Below the pieces are notes generated by a model, which was not told the DNA's origin, made no database searches, and saw only the letters and a list, made by a program, of their open reading frames with translations. A DNA stretch of 64,000 nt from Delphinus delphis (Eukaryota > Chordata > Mammalia > Artiodactyla > Delphinidae). The translations under genes were made by a program, and so were the position numbers. Shown here piece by piece: positions 31,831-42,446 of this stretch (positions within the stretch are counted from its first letter, which is position 1; each line of letters begins with the position of its first letter). The stretch covers positions 52,669,600 through 52,733,599 of the forward strand of contig NC_082702.1 of NCBI RefSeq assembly GCF_949987515.2, read 5' to 3'.

Positions 31831-32234
31831 CCGGGGGGGCCGGCGTGTCTCCTGACCACCTCTGGGCCCAGGGCTTGTTGATTCCAGGCGCAGCCCTTCG
31901 CCCTGAGAAATAGAGCTTTCGGGGGATTCAAGATTCCGTCTCCCCCCGCAAGAGTTGTACGCATCATTATGTGCGTCTCTGAGTTTTCCTGGTTATGTTG
32001 TGGAACCCCAGAGAGGTCGTTACCCCCATAGCGGAAGAATTCGCGGGAAAGATGTGTTCCGTTTCGACGGGGGGCGGGGGGCGCTTGGCGCCTGGATTCC
32101 AGAGGGGGCCCGGGAGGGGCTCTTGTAGCACCACCTGTAGATCGTGTAGCACCCTGATCTTGAACTAGAGTGAGAAAGTATGGAGGGGGGTGGCACGCGC
32201 ATGGGAAACAGGTGGCCTTGTCAGTGTAATTCGA
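31831..32234. other. Intron 1, unassigned
   Basis: 3' shoulder of the CpG island. The 220-codon reverse frame at 32363-31701 is a GC artefact with no domain. Confidence 0.4.
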
Positions 32235-32310
32235 ATTTCTGTTCCAGCTGTGTAACCTTGGGCAAGTTGAAGAGTCTCTGAGCCTCAGTTTCTTCCCCTG
32301 GGTACTTGGG
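32235..32310 (+). mobile_element. MIR SINE fragment
   Basis: 'tgtaaccttgggcaagttga', 'tctctgagcctcagtttctt'. Confidence 0.75.
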
Positions 32311-32800
32311 CCACCCAGGCCTCCATTCCAGGGCTGTGTGGAGAGTTGGGGCTTATCTGCCACTTCTTTACCCTATGCTTAAGGGCCCTGCGTTGGGGCT
32401 CGGGCCATCATCCTTAGCTACAGTCTTTCAGGGAGTCTTAATTTAGGGGTTCCTGGCCGCCTCAGGCAGTTACCCTTATTACAAAGATATGAATGCCCCG
32501 TGTGTACCAGCTCAGGACGATACTCACTGCAGGTTTCCTTGATGCTGAAATGGCCTAATCATGCTGCAGCCCTCCCCCCTCCCTCTCCCTCTACCTGGAG
32601 CCTGTGAAACTCCTCTGGAAGAGGCCAAGCCAGGAACCCCATAAAGAGCCCTTTGGCTGAGTGGAGTTGATGGAAAATTGCGGGTGAGGAAATTTTTGAA
32701 AGCACGTCTTCATTTGGAAAACACTTAAAAACACAGAGCAGAAAATCTCATCCATTATGTTAGCACTTAAATCAGTAAAAAGTCAGGTCAGACCCTTTAC
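32311..32800. other. Intron 1, unassigned
   Basis: Nothing recognised. Confidence 0.4.
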
Positions 32801-33170
32801 CTTCTCCCGCTCTCCAAAAGTAACCACTCCTCCTGGGTTTATAAGCAGACCGCCTTTTAAAAAATGTAATTATATTTATGCTTTTTAGTTTGCAACTTTT
32901 CTTTCATCCACCTCACGAATCTTTCCAGATCAAATTGTGTGTAAATCTTCCTCATTCTTTCCAATAGCTACTGAGCGTTCTTTAATGTGTGTGTCCCATC
33001 ATTTAAGGGACCACCCCCATTTGTGAGCTGTTGAATTGTTTCTTGTTTTTTTTTTTTCTCTTTCTATTACAAATGATGCTTCTGTGACTATTTTTGTGTG
33101 TGTTTCTGCACAGCACTGGATCAAAGCATATACCTGTTTTACATTTTAGTAGGTGCTCACAGGTTGCCCT
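32800..33170 (-). mobile_element. Possible HAL1/L1-like remnant
   Basis: 'tttctattacaaatgatgct' and 'ttcttcctcattctttcc'-like text resemble antisense LINE 3' sequence, heavily diverged. Confidence 0.3.
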
Positions 33171-33256
33171 AAAAAAAAAAAAGTTGAAGTAATGCACATT
33201 CCTACCTGCTCCAGCTGACACTGCTTTGTTCCTCCAATGAAAATATGTATCGCTTT

Positions 33257-33674
33257 AGCCGCATAGCACAGGGATATCAGCCTGGTGCTTTGTGACCACC
33301 TAGAGGAGTGGGATAGGGAGGGTGGGAGGGAGGGAGATGAAAGAGGGAAGAGATATGGGAACATATGTATATGTATAACTGATTCACTTTGTTATAAAGC
33401 AGAAACACACCATTGTAAAGCAATTATACCCCAATAAAGATGTTAAAAAAAAAAGACAACCAACAAGGACTTACTGTGTAGCGCAAGGAACTATACTCAA
33501 TATCTTGTAATAACCTATAATGGAAAAGAATCTCAGAAAGTATATACATATATATATATACATATATATATGTATATATATAACTGAATCACTTTGTGGT
33601 ACACCTACAACTAACACAACACTGTAAATCAACTATACTTCAATAAAAAATTTTTTTTAAGTATATAAAAAAAA
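33257..33674 (+). mobile_element. Composite insertion of two L1 3' ends in one target-site duplication
   Basis: Segment 1 (33257-about 33457) is the 3' UTR of the L1 type also present at 59109: 'agcacagggatatcagcctg', 'caccattgtaaagcaattat', ending in A10. Segment 2 (about 33458-33674) is the 3' end of another L1 type: 'actgaatcactttgtggtac', 'aacactgtaaatcaactata', ending in an A-tail. The whole is bracketed by the exact 18-bp duplication gaaaatatgtatcgcttt at 33239-33256 and 33675-33692. Confidence 0.85.
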
Positions 33675-33905
33675 GAAAATATGTATCGCTTTGTTGCTGC
33701 AGGGTGGGTGTGAGATGCAGCAGTAACATCCCTCGGGCTGTAGGATGGGCTGTTACCTCTCAGGGATGCGACTGTAGCAAAGTCTAACAGAATTGTTTCG
33801 TGGGATTTTGTATGAAATTCTGTGCTTCTCTAACGTGTGCAGAGAGCACTGAAGAGAACTCCCCTGCTTCCTGGTTCTGGGTCCTTGTATCCCAGAAGTT
33901 TATTT

Positions 33906-34280
33906 TTTATTTTATTTTTAAGTTTTTATTGGAGTATAGTTGATTTAAAATGTTGTGTTTCTGCTGTACAGCAAAGTGAATCAGTTACGCATATACATAT
34001 ATCCACTCTCTTTTAGATTCTTTTCCCATATAGGTCATTACAGAGTAATGAGAAGAGTTCCCTGTGCTCTACAGTAAGTCCTTATTAGTTATTTATTTTA
34101 TATATAGTGTAGTGTGTATATGTCAATCCCAGTCCCCCAATTTATCCCCCCTCCCTTCCCCACCCTGTAACCATAAGTTTGTTTTCTACATCTGTGACTC
34201 TATTTCTGTTTTGTAAATAAGTTAATTTGTACCATTTTTTTAGATTCCACATATAAGCAGTATCATAGGACATTTATCTT
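33906..34280 (-). mobile_element. 5'-truncated L1 (3' UTR only)
   Basis: 'gctgtacagcaaagtgaatc' to 'ataagcagtatcataggaca'. Exact 16-bp target-site duplication tcccagaagtttattt at 33890-33905 and 34281-34296. Confidence 0.93.
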
Positions 34281-34296
34281 TCCCAGAAGTTTATTT

Positions 34297-34875
34297 CGAG
34301 TAGAAGGACATGAAAAGTAGAATCTTGTTAAATCTCAGCCACATTTGTATTTACACCGTAAGTCACTTTTATGAAGTTACCCAGGGAGGATGAGAAACAG
34401 GAACAAAAAAGGGATTTCGAGGCTATTTCTTTCTTTTTCTTTTTTTGAAAGCAGAAGCAGAATAGAAATTGCCTGTGATGGCTCGTGCCCTCCCCTGGGG
34501 TCAAGGCCTCGGAGACCTCCTTGCCTTAGTTGCTGAGCACTGAACTCTGGAAGGCTGAGTTGGGAGCCGGTGGATTTTGGTGGTTGACTCCAAGGATCTT
34601 GTGGCCGTGAGGATGTCTTCCCAGTTCTTGGGGAAGGACGTGAGAGACTTGGTGTTTATGGTTGAATCAATCCCCTGGGCTTCTAAGTGGGAAGTAACCA
34701 GAATCCTGGGAAGGTTAAGTCCAAGGCCCTCCCAGAGTCAGAAAGAACTGAGGGCCCTGGTGCTTCCCGGTTGGCTGGTTTACATGGCAGTGTTGTGAGG
34801 GGTTGTGTGTTTCCTATTTGTGCTCTGCTACATGTGGGCCTTGAGCCCTGGGAGTGGGGAACTCAGGAGGTGTAC
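34297..34875. other. Intron 1, unassigned
   Basis: Nothing recognised. Confidence 0.4.
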
Positions 34876-34965
34876 GGCTGGGACCTGGTCCAAATCTTGG
34901 TTCTGACACTTTGCAGCTGTGTGACCTTGGACAAGTCCTTTGACCTCTCTGCCAAGTTAGTTACT
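34876..34965 (+). mobile_element. MIR SINE fragment
   Basis: 'gcagctgtgtgaccttggac', 'aagtcctttgacctctctgc'. Confidence 0.8.
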
Positions 34966-35029
34966 GTCTGACCAGATTCTGCCACCAGATTCTGGATTCC
35001 AGAAGGCGGGTGCTGAAGGAGCAGGGGCG

Positions 35030-35220
35030 TGGGATTCAGACCAGGGTTCCAATCCTGATGTCACCATGTGTCTCTGTGACCTTGATCACATGATTTCACC
35101 TCCCAGGACTTGAGTTTTCACCTCCGGTATTTCTCGTTGAAATAAATGAGATGAACGAGATACGACAGGTGCAGGCACCTGGGGAGGGCCGATAAACAGC
35201 TAGTTTACCAGGATGAGACT
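35030..35220 (+). mobile_element. MIR SINE
   Basis: 'gattcagaccagggttccaa', 'tctctgtgaccttgatcaca', 'gaaataaatgagatgaacga'. Confidence 0.65.
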
Positions 35221-35319
35221 GGCCTCAGGCACCGTGTTCATCCCCTGACCTGGGTTCGAGGGCAGTGAGGCAGGAGGCTCAGGTCAGGCAGAGTTCTTGG
35301 CATACCCTGTAGTCCTGCT

Positions 35320-35590
35320 GCCGGGCCTTTGCTTAAGCCTGTTCCTCTGATTACAACACTGTTCCCTCCCGCTTCATCTTTTTTTAAAGCTTGGATTCAG
35401 ACGCCGCCTTCCCCCAGAAGCTTCCTATGAGCACTGTCAGTTCCCAGCCTTACCCCAGACTAAGTTGGGGACCCCTTCTTGCTACTCCCTTTATTACCCC
35501 CACCCCCATGTCTCTGCTACTGCAGAGTCATTGAGCTGACTAGTCCCTTTCCAAATGGGTGGAGAACAGGTATAATTCATGACCTTATCG
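35320..35590 (+). mobile_element. L2 fragment
   Basis: 'gccgggcctttgcttaagcc', 'cccccagaagcttcctatga'. Confidence 0.6.
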
Positions 35591-35769
35591 CTGGGCTGTC
35601 AGCATACCTGGGAGGTGCCTTTGGCTGTGGGTGTGAGGTAGAGGGATGAGGGAGCAAAGGACAGGGCCTGGGCCGCTCCCTGCACCCCTCATTTACATAA
35701 AAATCCACCCTCCATTTCTGTCATAGAGTTGACCCTTGATTAATGTCTTGACCAGCTGGCTGATTAACA

Positions 35770-35915
35770 TGATCAGAGGCCCTGCTAGATGCTGGGGGCT
35801 GTACATACACTGTGGCGTCTGCTCCTTCCAGAGCCCCTCGAGGGTGGTATTGTTATCCCCATTATACAGCTGGGGAAGCTGAGGCCCTGATTTTGAGCAA
35901 CTTGGCAAAGAGACT
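35770..35915 (-). mobile_element. MIR SINE
   Basis: 'gttatccccattatacagct', 'ggggaagctgaggccctgat'. Confidence 0.7.
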
Positions 35916-36299
35916 GTGGGGAGGCTGAGCCAGTGTGGAGGCCCAGACAGCCTTGACTGAACACCGGTTTCTCTCCAGAGTAGCAACTGTGGGAGCCTCA
36001 AGGGATTTGGAGGAGGGGAGGAGGTAAGAAGGAGACAGGGGACAGTGGATAGTGACAGTAGCAGGAGCTGAATCTGAGGAGCATTGACTTTGCATCTTTG
36101 TTCTACGGGCTGAGATATATTATCTGGTTCGATCCTTACAGGAACCTTTGGAGGTTCTTTCATCTGTCATCTTCCCCTTTACAAGGGTGGCAATTCAGCC
36201 TGCGGGTGTAGGTGACTTGGGGTAGGGGCTGCGGTCTGCAAGCCTGAAGTTAAGTCCCTTCTGAGTGAGGGGCAGTGCGTCTTCGGACATTTGGGAGGC

Positions 36300-36580
36300 A
36301 GACTGGGGGGAGGGTTTTTGCAGAGCAGGGGCTGAGGGAGCGACACGATTTCACTCTTGTTCTTAAAGCATCCTTTTGGTTCCTGGTCTGAGAGTGGACT
36401 GTAGGGGCTGGAGCAGAAGCAGGGAGACCAGTTAGCAGGCGATCAGAATGACCCAAGTATAAGATCCTTGGAGGGACCAGTGAAGCAGTGATACTGATTG
36501 CATTCTGGGTTTGCCTGTGGATTGGATGTGGGCGTGAGAGAAACCAGACAAGGAAGGCTCTGAGATTTGGGGCGCAAACA
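36300..36580 (-). mobile_element. L2 fragment
   Basis: Antisense L2 body: 'gagcagaagcagggagacca', 'gttagcaggcgatcagaatg', 'ggattggatgtgggcgtgag'. Confidence 0.65.
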
Positions 36581-36639
36581 CGTCTCTGGGAAATGCCAGC
36601 TGTGCAGGAGGATGAGGGATCGCCAAGGACACCCCCTGG

Positions 36640-36770
36640 ATGCTGAGCGGCACACCAGGTGCTTCACAGGTGGCTTCCTAACTGTTCCGATGAACAGGGG
36701 CTCACGGAGGTCACGCAGCCTGCCCAGGTCCACACGGTCAGTGGGAACCTACACCACGATTTGAACGTGA
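36640..36770 (-). mobile_element. MIR SINE fragment
   Basis: 'acggaggtcacgcagcctgc', 'ccacgatttgaacgtgaggc'. Confidence 0.55.
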
Positions 36771-37259
36771 GGCTGCTGGGTCCTGCTGTCTTCTGCCCTT
36801 TTTGCCCCAGTTCCATGGACACATTCGGAAGGGTTTTTTTTTTTTTTTTTTCCTGTTCCCAACTTCACTCGGGAAGTAAAGGGATGGTTGGAAATCTCTT
36901 GGCAGGCTGTCAGGGTTGGGGACAGCAGTCAGTCTGGGCTGCTCTGGCTATTCATATGTTCCACAGCATCAGAGTATGTGGGGAAGGAGTGGTAACAGCC
37001 AGGCTGGAGTGATTTGGTTATTTAAAGCCCGAATAGTGGTTGGGTCACTGAGGTCGAGGGCTCCACCCACAGCTCACTTCCATTTAAACCTCTGTGTGTC
37101 CTGCCTGGGCTCTCTGAGTGGCCAGCGAGTCTCCGCCACTAGAACCTTCTCCCCAAACTCATCCCGATGGGCATGAGACAGGATCTTCACTCTTGAAGTC
37201 GAAGCCAAATCCCACTCAGTTAACTAAAAGCAGTTCCCTCCTTTATTCCGCCCTTCCAG
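36771..37259. other. End of intron 1, unassigned
   Basis: One poly-T run (36835-36852), then unique sequence to the acceptor. Confidence 0.4.
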
Positions 37260-37305
37260 CCTCCCTTGTTCTCTCACTCCTTGCCTCCCCCTGGAGCTGG
37301 CAACC
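37260..37305 (+). other. PLCG2: PLCG2 exon 2, 5' UTR part
   Basis: 46 bases between the acceptor and the ATG, with no upstream ATG. The start codon has A at -3 (caaccATGa), a strong Kozak position. Confidence 0.75.
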
Positions 37306-37498
37306 ATGAGCACCACAGTCAACGTGGACGCCCTTCCGGAGTACGAGAAGAGTCAGATCAAGAGGGCCCTGGAGCTGGGCACGGTGATGACGGTGTTCAG
37401 CTTCCGCAAGTCCACCCCGGAGCGGAGGACTGTCCAGGTGATCATGGAGACCCAGCAAGTGGCCTGGAGCAAGACGGCCGATAAGATCGAGGGCTTCC
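37306..37498 (+). CDS. PLCG2: PLCG2 first coding exon: phospholipase C gamma 2, residues 1-64
   Basis: Phospholipase C gamma 2 hydrolyses phosphatidylinositol 4,5-bisphosphate to IP3 and diacylglycerol downstream of B-cell, Fc and related receptors; Syk/BTK-type kinases activate it at the membrane. This exon encodes the extreme N terminus. It starts [17 protein letters not shown] and goes on through [17 protein letters not shown] and [14 protein letters not shown], the beginning of the N-terminal PH domain. Compared with human PLCG2 as I remember it, the differences are at residues 9 (Ala for Ser), 11 (Pro for Ala) and 50 (Gln for Arg). Residues 64 onward are interrupted by the donor TTCC|GTGAGTACC: the exon ends at 37498 with one base of the next codon (phase 1). 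That base, C, fits the leucine that follows in the human protein. PLCG1 starts differently, so the paralogue is excluded. The other exons lie beyond the window. The frame reads on into the intron to 37632 but that part is not coding. Confidence 0.97.
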
Positions 37499-37504
37499 GT
37501 GAGT

Positions 37505-38050
37505 ACCTCCTCCCCTTCCTGCCCAGACCAGTGGTCACGGCAGTTGTTGTCGGTTTGATACCTTCTGAAAGTGAAAGTGGGGCCGCTCTGTCTGGGTCTC
37601 TGAATGGGTTCAGAGCAGGTGGGGGAAGTTAGCCAGGAAACAGCAGGTGAAGGAACAGGAGCCCGCGTGGGCCAACTTGCAAATGACATCCAGACAGCTC
37701 ACCCGGGATGGCAGGGGCTGGGCTCCCTGTCTCACAGCATCGGGGACCATTTGGTTTGAGCTGATGGTCAAGCCGTCTGCCCTTTGAGGGCTTACCTGGC
37801 CGGAGCTTGTGGAAACTCATAGCTTGGTAGCCAGACGAGCAGAGTGAGAAGCCTGTGCTTTAGCTCCAGGTGGACAGAGCGCACTGCTGAATGTTCTGTA
37901 GCTCTCAAGTGAAGTTCTGGTCCAGGTGGAGGCATCTTCTTCTCCCCATCCTCTTTACATTCGGCAATTGGCTCAGTCCCTAAAGTTTCTAAGACTGTTT
38001 TTAACAAACAGAGTTAGGAGACTTAAGCAATTTTCAGTTGCAGAGACTTG
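37505..38050. other. Intron 2 start, unassigned
   Basis: Non-repetitive sequence just 3' of exon 2; nothing recognised. Confidence 0.4.
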
Positions 38051-38452
38051 TTTAATTTGACTTTTTTATTGGCTACTTTTTAATTGAGGAATTAAAACGT
38101 ACACCTGGGGGAGAATGAGACGATTCTAAATAAGTGTCTCTTCCCCAGCCCACGTCTTGCTCCAGGGGCAAGCTCATTACCAAGTTCTTTGGTCTCCCAG
38201 AAGTATTCTGTGCTCGTGTGACGTGTGCATTGTGTTTCCTACATGAATGGGTACCTACTACGTACACCTCTGCACTTTGATTTCTTTTTTTAATTTAACA
38301 ATTATCTTGGAGGTGGTTTATTATCGGCCTGTTGAGCTGCCTTTTTCTTTCATGGCCACATAGCATTCTGGCTACAGTGTAACAGTTTAACCCCTAGAGA
38401 CGGGCACTTTGGGTCTTTCCAGTCTTTTGTTATTAGCTGCAGTGACTATACT
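38050..38452 (-). mobile_element. Possible HAL1/L1-like remnant
   Basis: 'ctttcatggccacatagcat' and 'gggtctttccagtcttttgt' resemble antisense LINE sequence. Diverged; family uncertain. Confidence 0.35.
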
Positions 38453-38467
38453 TGGATTCTAGTTTTT

Positions 38468-38674
38468 TTTTTTTTTTTTTTTGCGGTACGCGGGCCTCTC
38501 ACTACTGTGGCCTCTCCCGCTGTGGGACACAGGCTCCGGACGCGCAGGCTCAGCGGCCATGGCTCACGGGCCCAGCTGCTCCGCGGCATGTGGGATCTTC
38601 CCGGACCGGGGCACGAACCCGTGTCCCCTGCATCGGCAGGCGGACTCTCAACCACTGCGCCACCAGGGAAGCCC
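38468..38674 (-). mobile_element. CHR-2 SINE, short (deleted) cetacean form
   Basis: Target-site duplication ggattctagttttt exact at 38454-38467 and 38675-38688. The poly-T is followed by gcggtacg, with no AG acceptor. Confidence 0.96.
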
Positions 38675-38689
38675 GGATTCTAGTTTTTA

Positions 38690-39365
38690 AAAAAATTTTC
38701 TGGTAACAGATTTATGGAGATACAATTCACTTACCATATAATTCATCCATTTAAAATGAACAGTATATTCTGATATGTGCCACCACTACCACAATTTTCA
38801 TCACTCCAAAAAGAAACCCTGCACCTTTTAGCCATCCCTCTGTTCCTCATCCACCTCTCCTGCCCTAAGCAATCATTAATCTCCTTTCTATCTCTATAGA
38901 GGTCCCTGTTCTGGAGATTTCCTCTAAAAGGAACCATATAGCATCTGGCCTTTCGTGACCGGCTGCTTTTACTTAACACAATGTTTCCCAGTGTTTTCAA
39001 GGTTCGTCCACGTTGAGGTGCGTCTCAATACGTCCCTCCTTTATGTGGCTGAGTAATATTCCACTGCATAGATATTCCACAGTTTGTTGATCCGTTCATT
39101 TGTTGGTGGACATTTGGGTTGTTTATACTTTCTGGCTACCATGAATCCTGCTGCTGTGAGCATTCATGAGTGATTTTTTTGTATGGCTGTGTGTTTTCAT
39201 TTCTCTCGGGTATCTGTCTGGGAGTAGCATTGCTCCTAGGTCAGTATGGTAGCTTTGTTAATCATTTTAGGAACTGCCAGGCTATTTTCCCAGTTGTGGC
39301 ACCATTTTACCTTCCCACCAGCTGTGTGTGAGGGTCATCCTTGTGTTACGCTTTCATGCACACGT
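38690..39365 (-). mobile_element. L1 3' fragment
   Basis: Antisense old L1: 'tttatggagatacaattcac', 'gagtaatattccactgcata', 'ggacatttgggttgtttata'. Confidence 0.85.
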
Positions 39366-40090
39366 ATTTTGTGTTTACCTGAAGGACAGCTTCCTGTACC
39401 TGTTATTTCTGAGTTAAAGGGTACAGGCTATTTTAACTTTGAAAGGACAGTTGGAGAACATCCCACAGAGGCCCATGAGGTGTTGAGGGCACCTCCCGTT
39501 CCCCACACCCTCGTCCACTCTGCCGTGGGGTTCTGAACTTGGCCGTTCACAGGTGGTCTCTGATAGCTCGGTGTAGTTCTTCGTGTGATTTCTTTTAACA
39601 TGAGTGAGATTAAGTAGCTTTCCAAAAGGTTTCTCCTAGCTTTGGAGCCGAGCAGGCCTCCGGTGGCACAGAGCCAGAAGCCCGGCTTTGAAAGTGCCCG
39701 TGTCTGGAGGCAGCAAACTCTCCTCCCAGTTTGGTTTGCATTGGCCACACTCCACCTCCCAGGTGGCCCAGAGACCTGTCGCAGCTGGGGCGGGGGTGGG
39801 GGCCTTCCTGGGGATGAAAGGGCATGGATGGTAAATACAGGTGTCCTGCACTGAGAGTGGATGGCTGGTCCCTTCTCTTCTGGGGGCTGAACATCGGAAA
39901 CACCTGGGGGGAGCATTTAACGATACAGCCTACTGGAACTTTCTCCCGAAAGTTCTGATGGGTGTGAGACAGGATTTTGCCTCTTGAAATCCACACGCTA
40001 TAGTTCTCCCCACGCATTAACCAAAAGCAGTTCCTCCTCCTCCTTGGAGTGGCTGAGGAGGTCTGTCATTCACCAGGTTGGTTGGGATTC
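39366..40090. other. Intron 2, unassigned
   Basis: Nothing recognised. Confidence 0.4.
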
Positions 40091-40091
40091 A

Positions 40092-40155
40092 GTATTTTAA
40101 TAGGCTCCCCAGGTGATCCTGGTAGCTAGCCAGGTTTGGTAGGTACTGCTCTAGA
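40092..40155 (-). mobile_element. MER5-like hAT fragment
   Basis: 'taggctccccaggtgatcct' is antisense MER5. Confidence 0.4.
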
Positions 40156-40252
40156 GACTCCCTCCCTCCCTCCATCCTTCCATCAGTCCATCCACCCTTC
40201 CTTCCTTCCCTCCTTCCTTTCTTCCACGCATCCTTCCTTACCTCCATCCATC
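40156..40252. repeat. (CCTT/CCAT)n pyrimidine-rich microsatellite
   Basis: CCTCC, CCTTC and CCATC units, followed immediately by an antisense L2 tail. Confidence 0.9.
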
Positions 40253-40325
40253 TATATTTGAATGCCTGCTCTCCCAGGCACTATTCTAGGTCCTGGAGAT
40301 ACAGCAGGAATCACATTAGACTCCA
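40253..40325 (-). mobile_element. L2 3'-end fragment
   Basis: 'gaatgcctgctctcccaggc', 'attctaggtcctggagatac', 'agcaggaatcaca'. Confidence 0.65.
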
Positions 40326-40349
40326 GTCCTCGCGGAGCCTACATTGTTG

Positions 40350-40565
40350 GATTAGGTACAAGCAGCGTGGAGCTTGACTTCCACCACCTTTGATGAGCTT
40401 TGCCATGTGACTGCAGGGCAAGTTACATGCACTTTCTGAGATCTAATTCTCTTATCTGCAGAATGGGAGTAATATTGGTATCCATGCACACGGTTACAGT
40501 TGGGCATGAGTAAATGAGTCGATACATCAGAGGGTCGAACATGGTGAACGGCACAGGGTAAGCCC
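40350..40565 (+). mobile_element. MIR SINE
   Basis: 'gctttgccatgtgactgcag', 'cttatctgcagaatgggagt', 'agtaaatgagtcgatacatc'. Confidence 0.8.
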
Positions 40566-40619
40566 CGGACCAGTGGCAACTGCTGCTGTTATTTTTGCCA
40601 TTGGCTGTTGATGACGAGC

Positions 40620-40750
40620 GGCATCCAGCTTGTCCGGGGCAGCAGGGTCTCGCTTAGGTGTTTGGACCTTTTCTGGAGAGCAGTAGGGATCCACCGAAGT
40701 GTTTTCAGAAGAGGGATGATGTGAACACGTTTGCATTTTTGAACGTGCGC
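40620..40750 (-). mobile_element. L2 fragment
   Basis: 'tgttttcagaagagggatga' and flanks follow the antisense L2 body. Confidence 0.45.
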
Positions 40751-41159
40751 TGGCAAGTCTGTGCGCTATGGCTGTGTCAGTAGTGTTTGTAAAGCAACAG
40801 AAAACCCAACTTGGGAGTAAAGAGCTTAGAAAAGGTGCTCCCCTGACCACTTAGAAAGAATAGGCCTGTGGGCCCTAGATGGGGACTCTCAGCACCGCAT
40901 TTTCAGCCTCCTGACATAGGGGTGTCCTGGGGGGACCCCCACAGCTGTAGTGTTGCTTCAGCGGTCCTAGTTAGCGGGATCCTCCAGGTTACTGTGGCGT
41001 CTGCAAGGGGCAGGCAAACAGGAGGGAGCACGAGCGTGTGGTCCTGGGGTAATTGGCAAGCAGCCTGTGACCTTTGGACAGCTGTCACAACACCCCTTTC
41101 AGGCCTGGGTGAAGGTAGACACCCAGGGGTCCCACTGTGCAAAGCAGTGCGTGGTTCTC
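40751..41159. other. Intron 2, unassigned
   Basis: Nothing recognised. Confidence 0.4.
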
Positions 41160-41375
41160 AGCGGGGGCAATCCCACCCCCACCCATTCAGGGGCATCTGG
41201 CAATGCCTGGAGATACTGTTAGTTGTGATTATTTGGGGGGTAGCTTCTGGCATCTAGTGGATTGGGGCCAGGGGTGCTGCTAAACACCTTACAATGCACA
41301 GGACAGTCCCCGCCCCCACCCAAACAAAATTATCCTATATAAAGTGTCGGTGGTGCCAAGGTTAAGAAGCCCTGG
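41160..41375 (-). mobile_element. hAT-type DNA transposon
   Basis: 'catctggcaatgcctggaga', 'gctgctaaacaccttacaat' and right end ggttaagaagccctgg, same family as at 3713. Confidence 0.7.
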
Positions 41376-41469
41376 TCTAAAGTCACGCGTTTGCTTTGCT
41401 TAGAACCGTAAAATGGCACTGGGTATGTTCGGGTTTCTCTTTGGACCCTGTCATGACGGAGCTGTGTCA

Positions 41470-41620
41470 TGTATTCAGCCCAGATTTGCTGTCATATTGG
41501 GTGCTAGGTTCTGCTAAGAGAGAGGAGGAAGGATGGAGTCCCTGCCCTGGAGGGAACAGATGCAGCAACTGGCAATTGCAGGATGGTGTGGTCGGTACAC
41601 AGTGCAGGTCTGCGCTGGGT
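41470..41620 (-). mobile_element. L2 fragment
   Basis: 'gggtgctaggttctgctaag', 'ggagtccctgccctggaggg'. Confidence 0.5.
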
Positions 41621-42005
41621 ACTTGGCGAGGATGGAAGGCTCTTGTCCCCCTCAGTGGGGATGGGGGGTGGTCGGGAATGGGGGGAGGCCTCATAGCAGA
41701 GGAGCTGCTTCTGTGGAGAGTTAAGGGAGGGGCTTGTCAGGTGGCCAGCAGGACGCCTGCCCTGAAGTGGGGTCAGTAGGTGCCATTGGATGCAAGTGCG
41801 TAGATTTGGGGGTCAGTGATTCGGACAGGGCTTAGCTGGACGGTTCTTCTACTCTTTGTGGCCTGCACTGAGGTGGCACTCAACTGGCATGTCACCTGGT
41901 CTGAAAGGTTCCAGAACCTTGACTCCCATGTCTGGTGCTGTGGTGGTGATGGCTGGAAGCCTGGGCTCAGCCGGAAATGTTGGCTGAGCACCTGCTGCTT
42001 GACAG
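41621..42005. other. Intron 2, unassigned
   Basis: Nothing recognised. Confidence 0.4.
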
Positions 42006-42009
42006 TCCC

Positions 42010-42130
42010 AGGGTAGCTGGACTTCTTACATGGTGCCTGCTGTCCCCCCTGGGTGTGTGTTCCAAGAGTCCCAGGCCAAAGCTTCTGGGCTTCTTATGAC
42101 TTAGCCCGAGAACTCCCAGAAAGTCATGTG
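42010..42130 (+). mobile_element. LTR fragment (MaLR/MLT1 type)
   Basis: 'gctggacttcttacatggtg' and 'ggcttcttatgacttagccc' follow the LTR type also present at 58.8 kb. Confidence 0.5.
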
Positions 42131-42244
42131 CTCAGGTCACCAGGGCCAGCTCAGGTTCAGAGCATGGGAAATCTCCTCTTGGGGAGGGCGAGGCTTGCAC
42201 GTCCAGGGCGGGGAAAAGTTGACGGCAGCCACCTTGGAGCCAAG

Positions 42245-42420
42245 TGACCATGAGAACAGCTGGACTCTGGATCCAGACTTGTAGCTCAACTCCCTGCTTG
42301 ACCAAATACTAGGTGCTGCGTGATCCAGGGCAGGTTGTTTGACCTCTCTGTGCCTGTTTCCCTGTTGGTCAAGTGAAATGATAATAGTCCCTACCAATAA
42401 GATAAGGGTGAGAATCAAAT
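42245..42420 (+). mobile_element. MIR SINE
   Basis: 'gaacagctggactctggatc', 'gtttgacctctctgtgcctg', 'gataatagtccctaccaata'. Confidence 0.8.
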
Positions 42421-42446
42421 GGATTTTATTATATGTACTTTTTTAT

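Larger units (their letters stand above)
31505..37259 (+). other. PLCG2: PLCG2 intron 1
   Basis: GTGAGT donor at 31505. The acceptor cgcccttccag ends at 37259, after a pyrimidine-rich tract. A branch-point-like ttaac lies at 37220-37224 (branch A at 37223), about 36 bp before the acceptor. The intron holds MIR, L2 and L1 remnants listed separately. Confidence 0.75.

Noticed and set aside
31701..32363. 220-codon reverse frame near the promoter
   Set aside because: GC-driven lack of stops at and beyond the CpG island; no domain, no splice logic. An upstream antisense RNA is possible but not visible as a gene.
37499..37632. Continuation of the PLCG2 frame past codon 64
   Set aside because: A consensus donor GTGAGTACC interrupts it and the sequence after it no longer resembles the PH domain.
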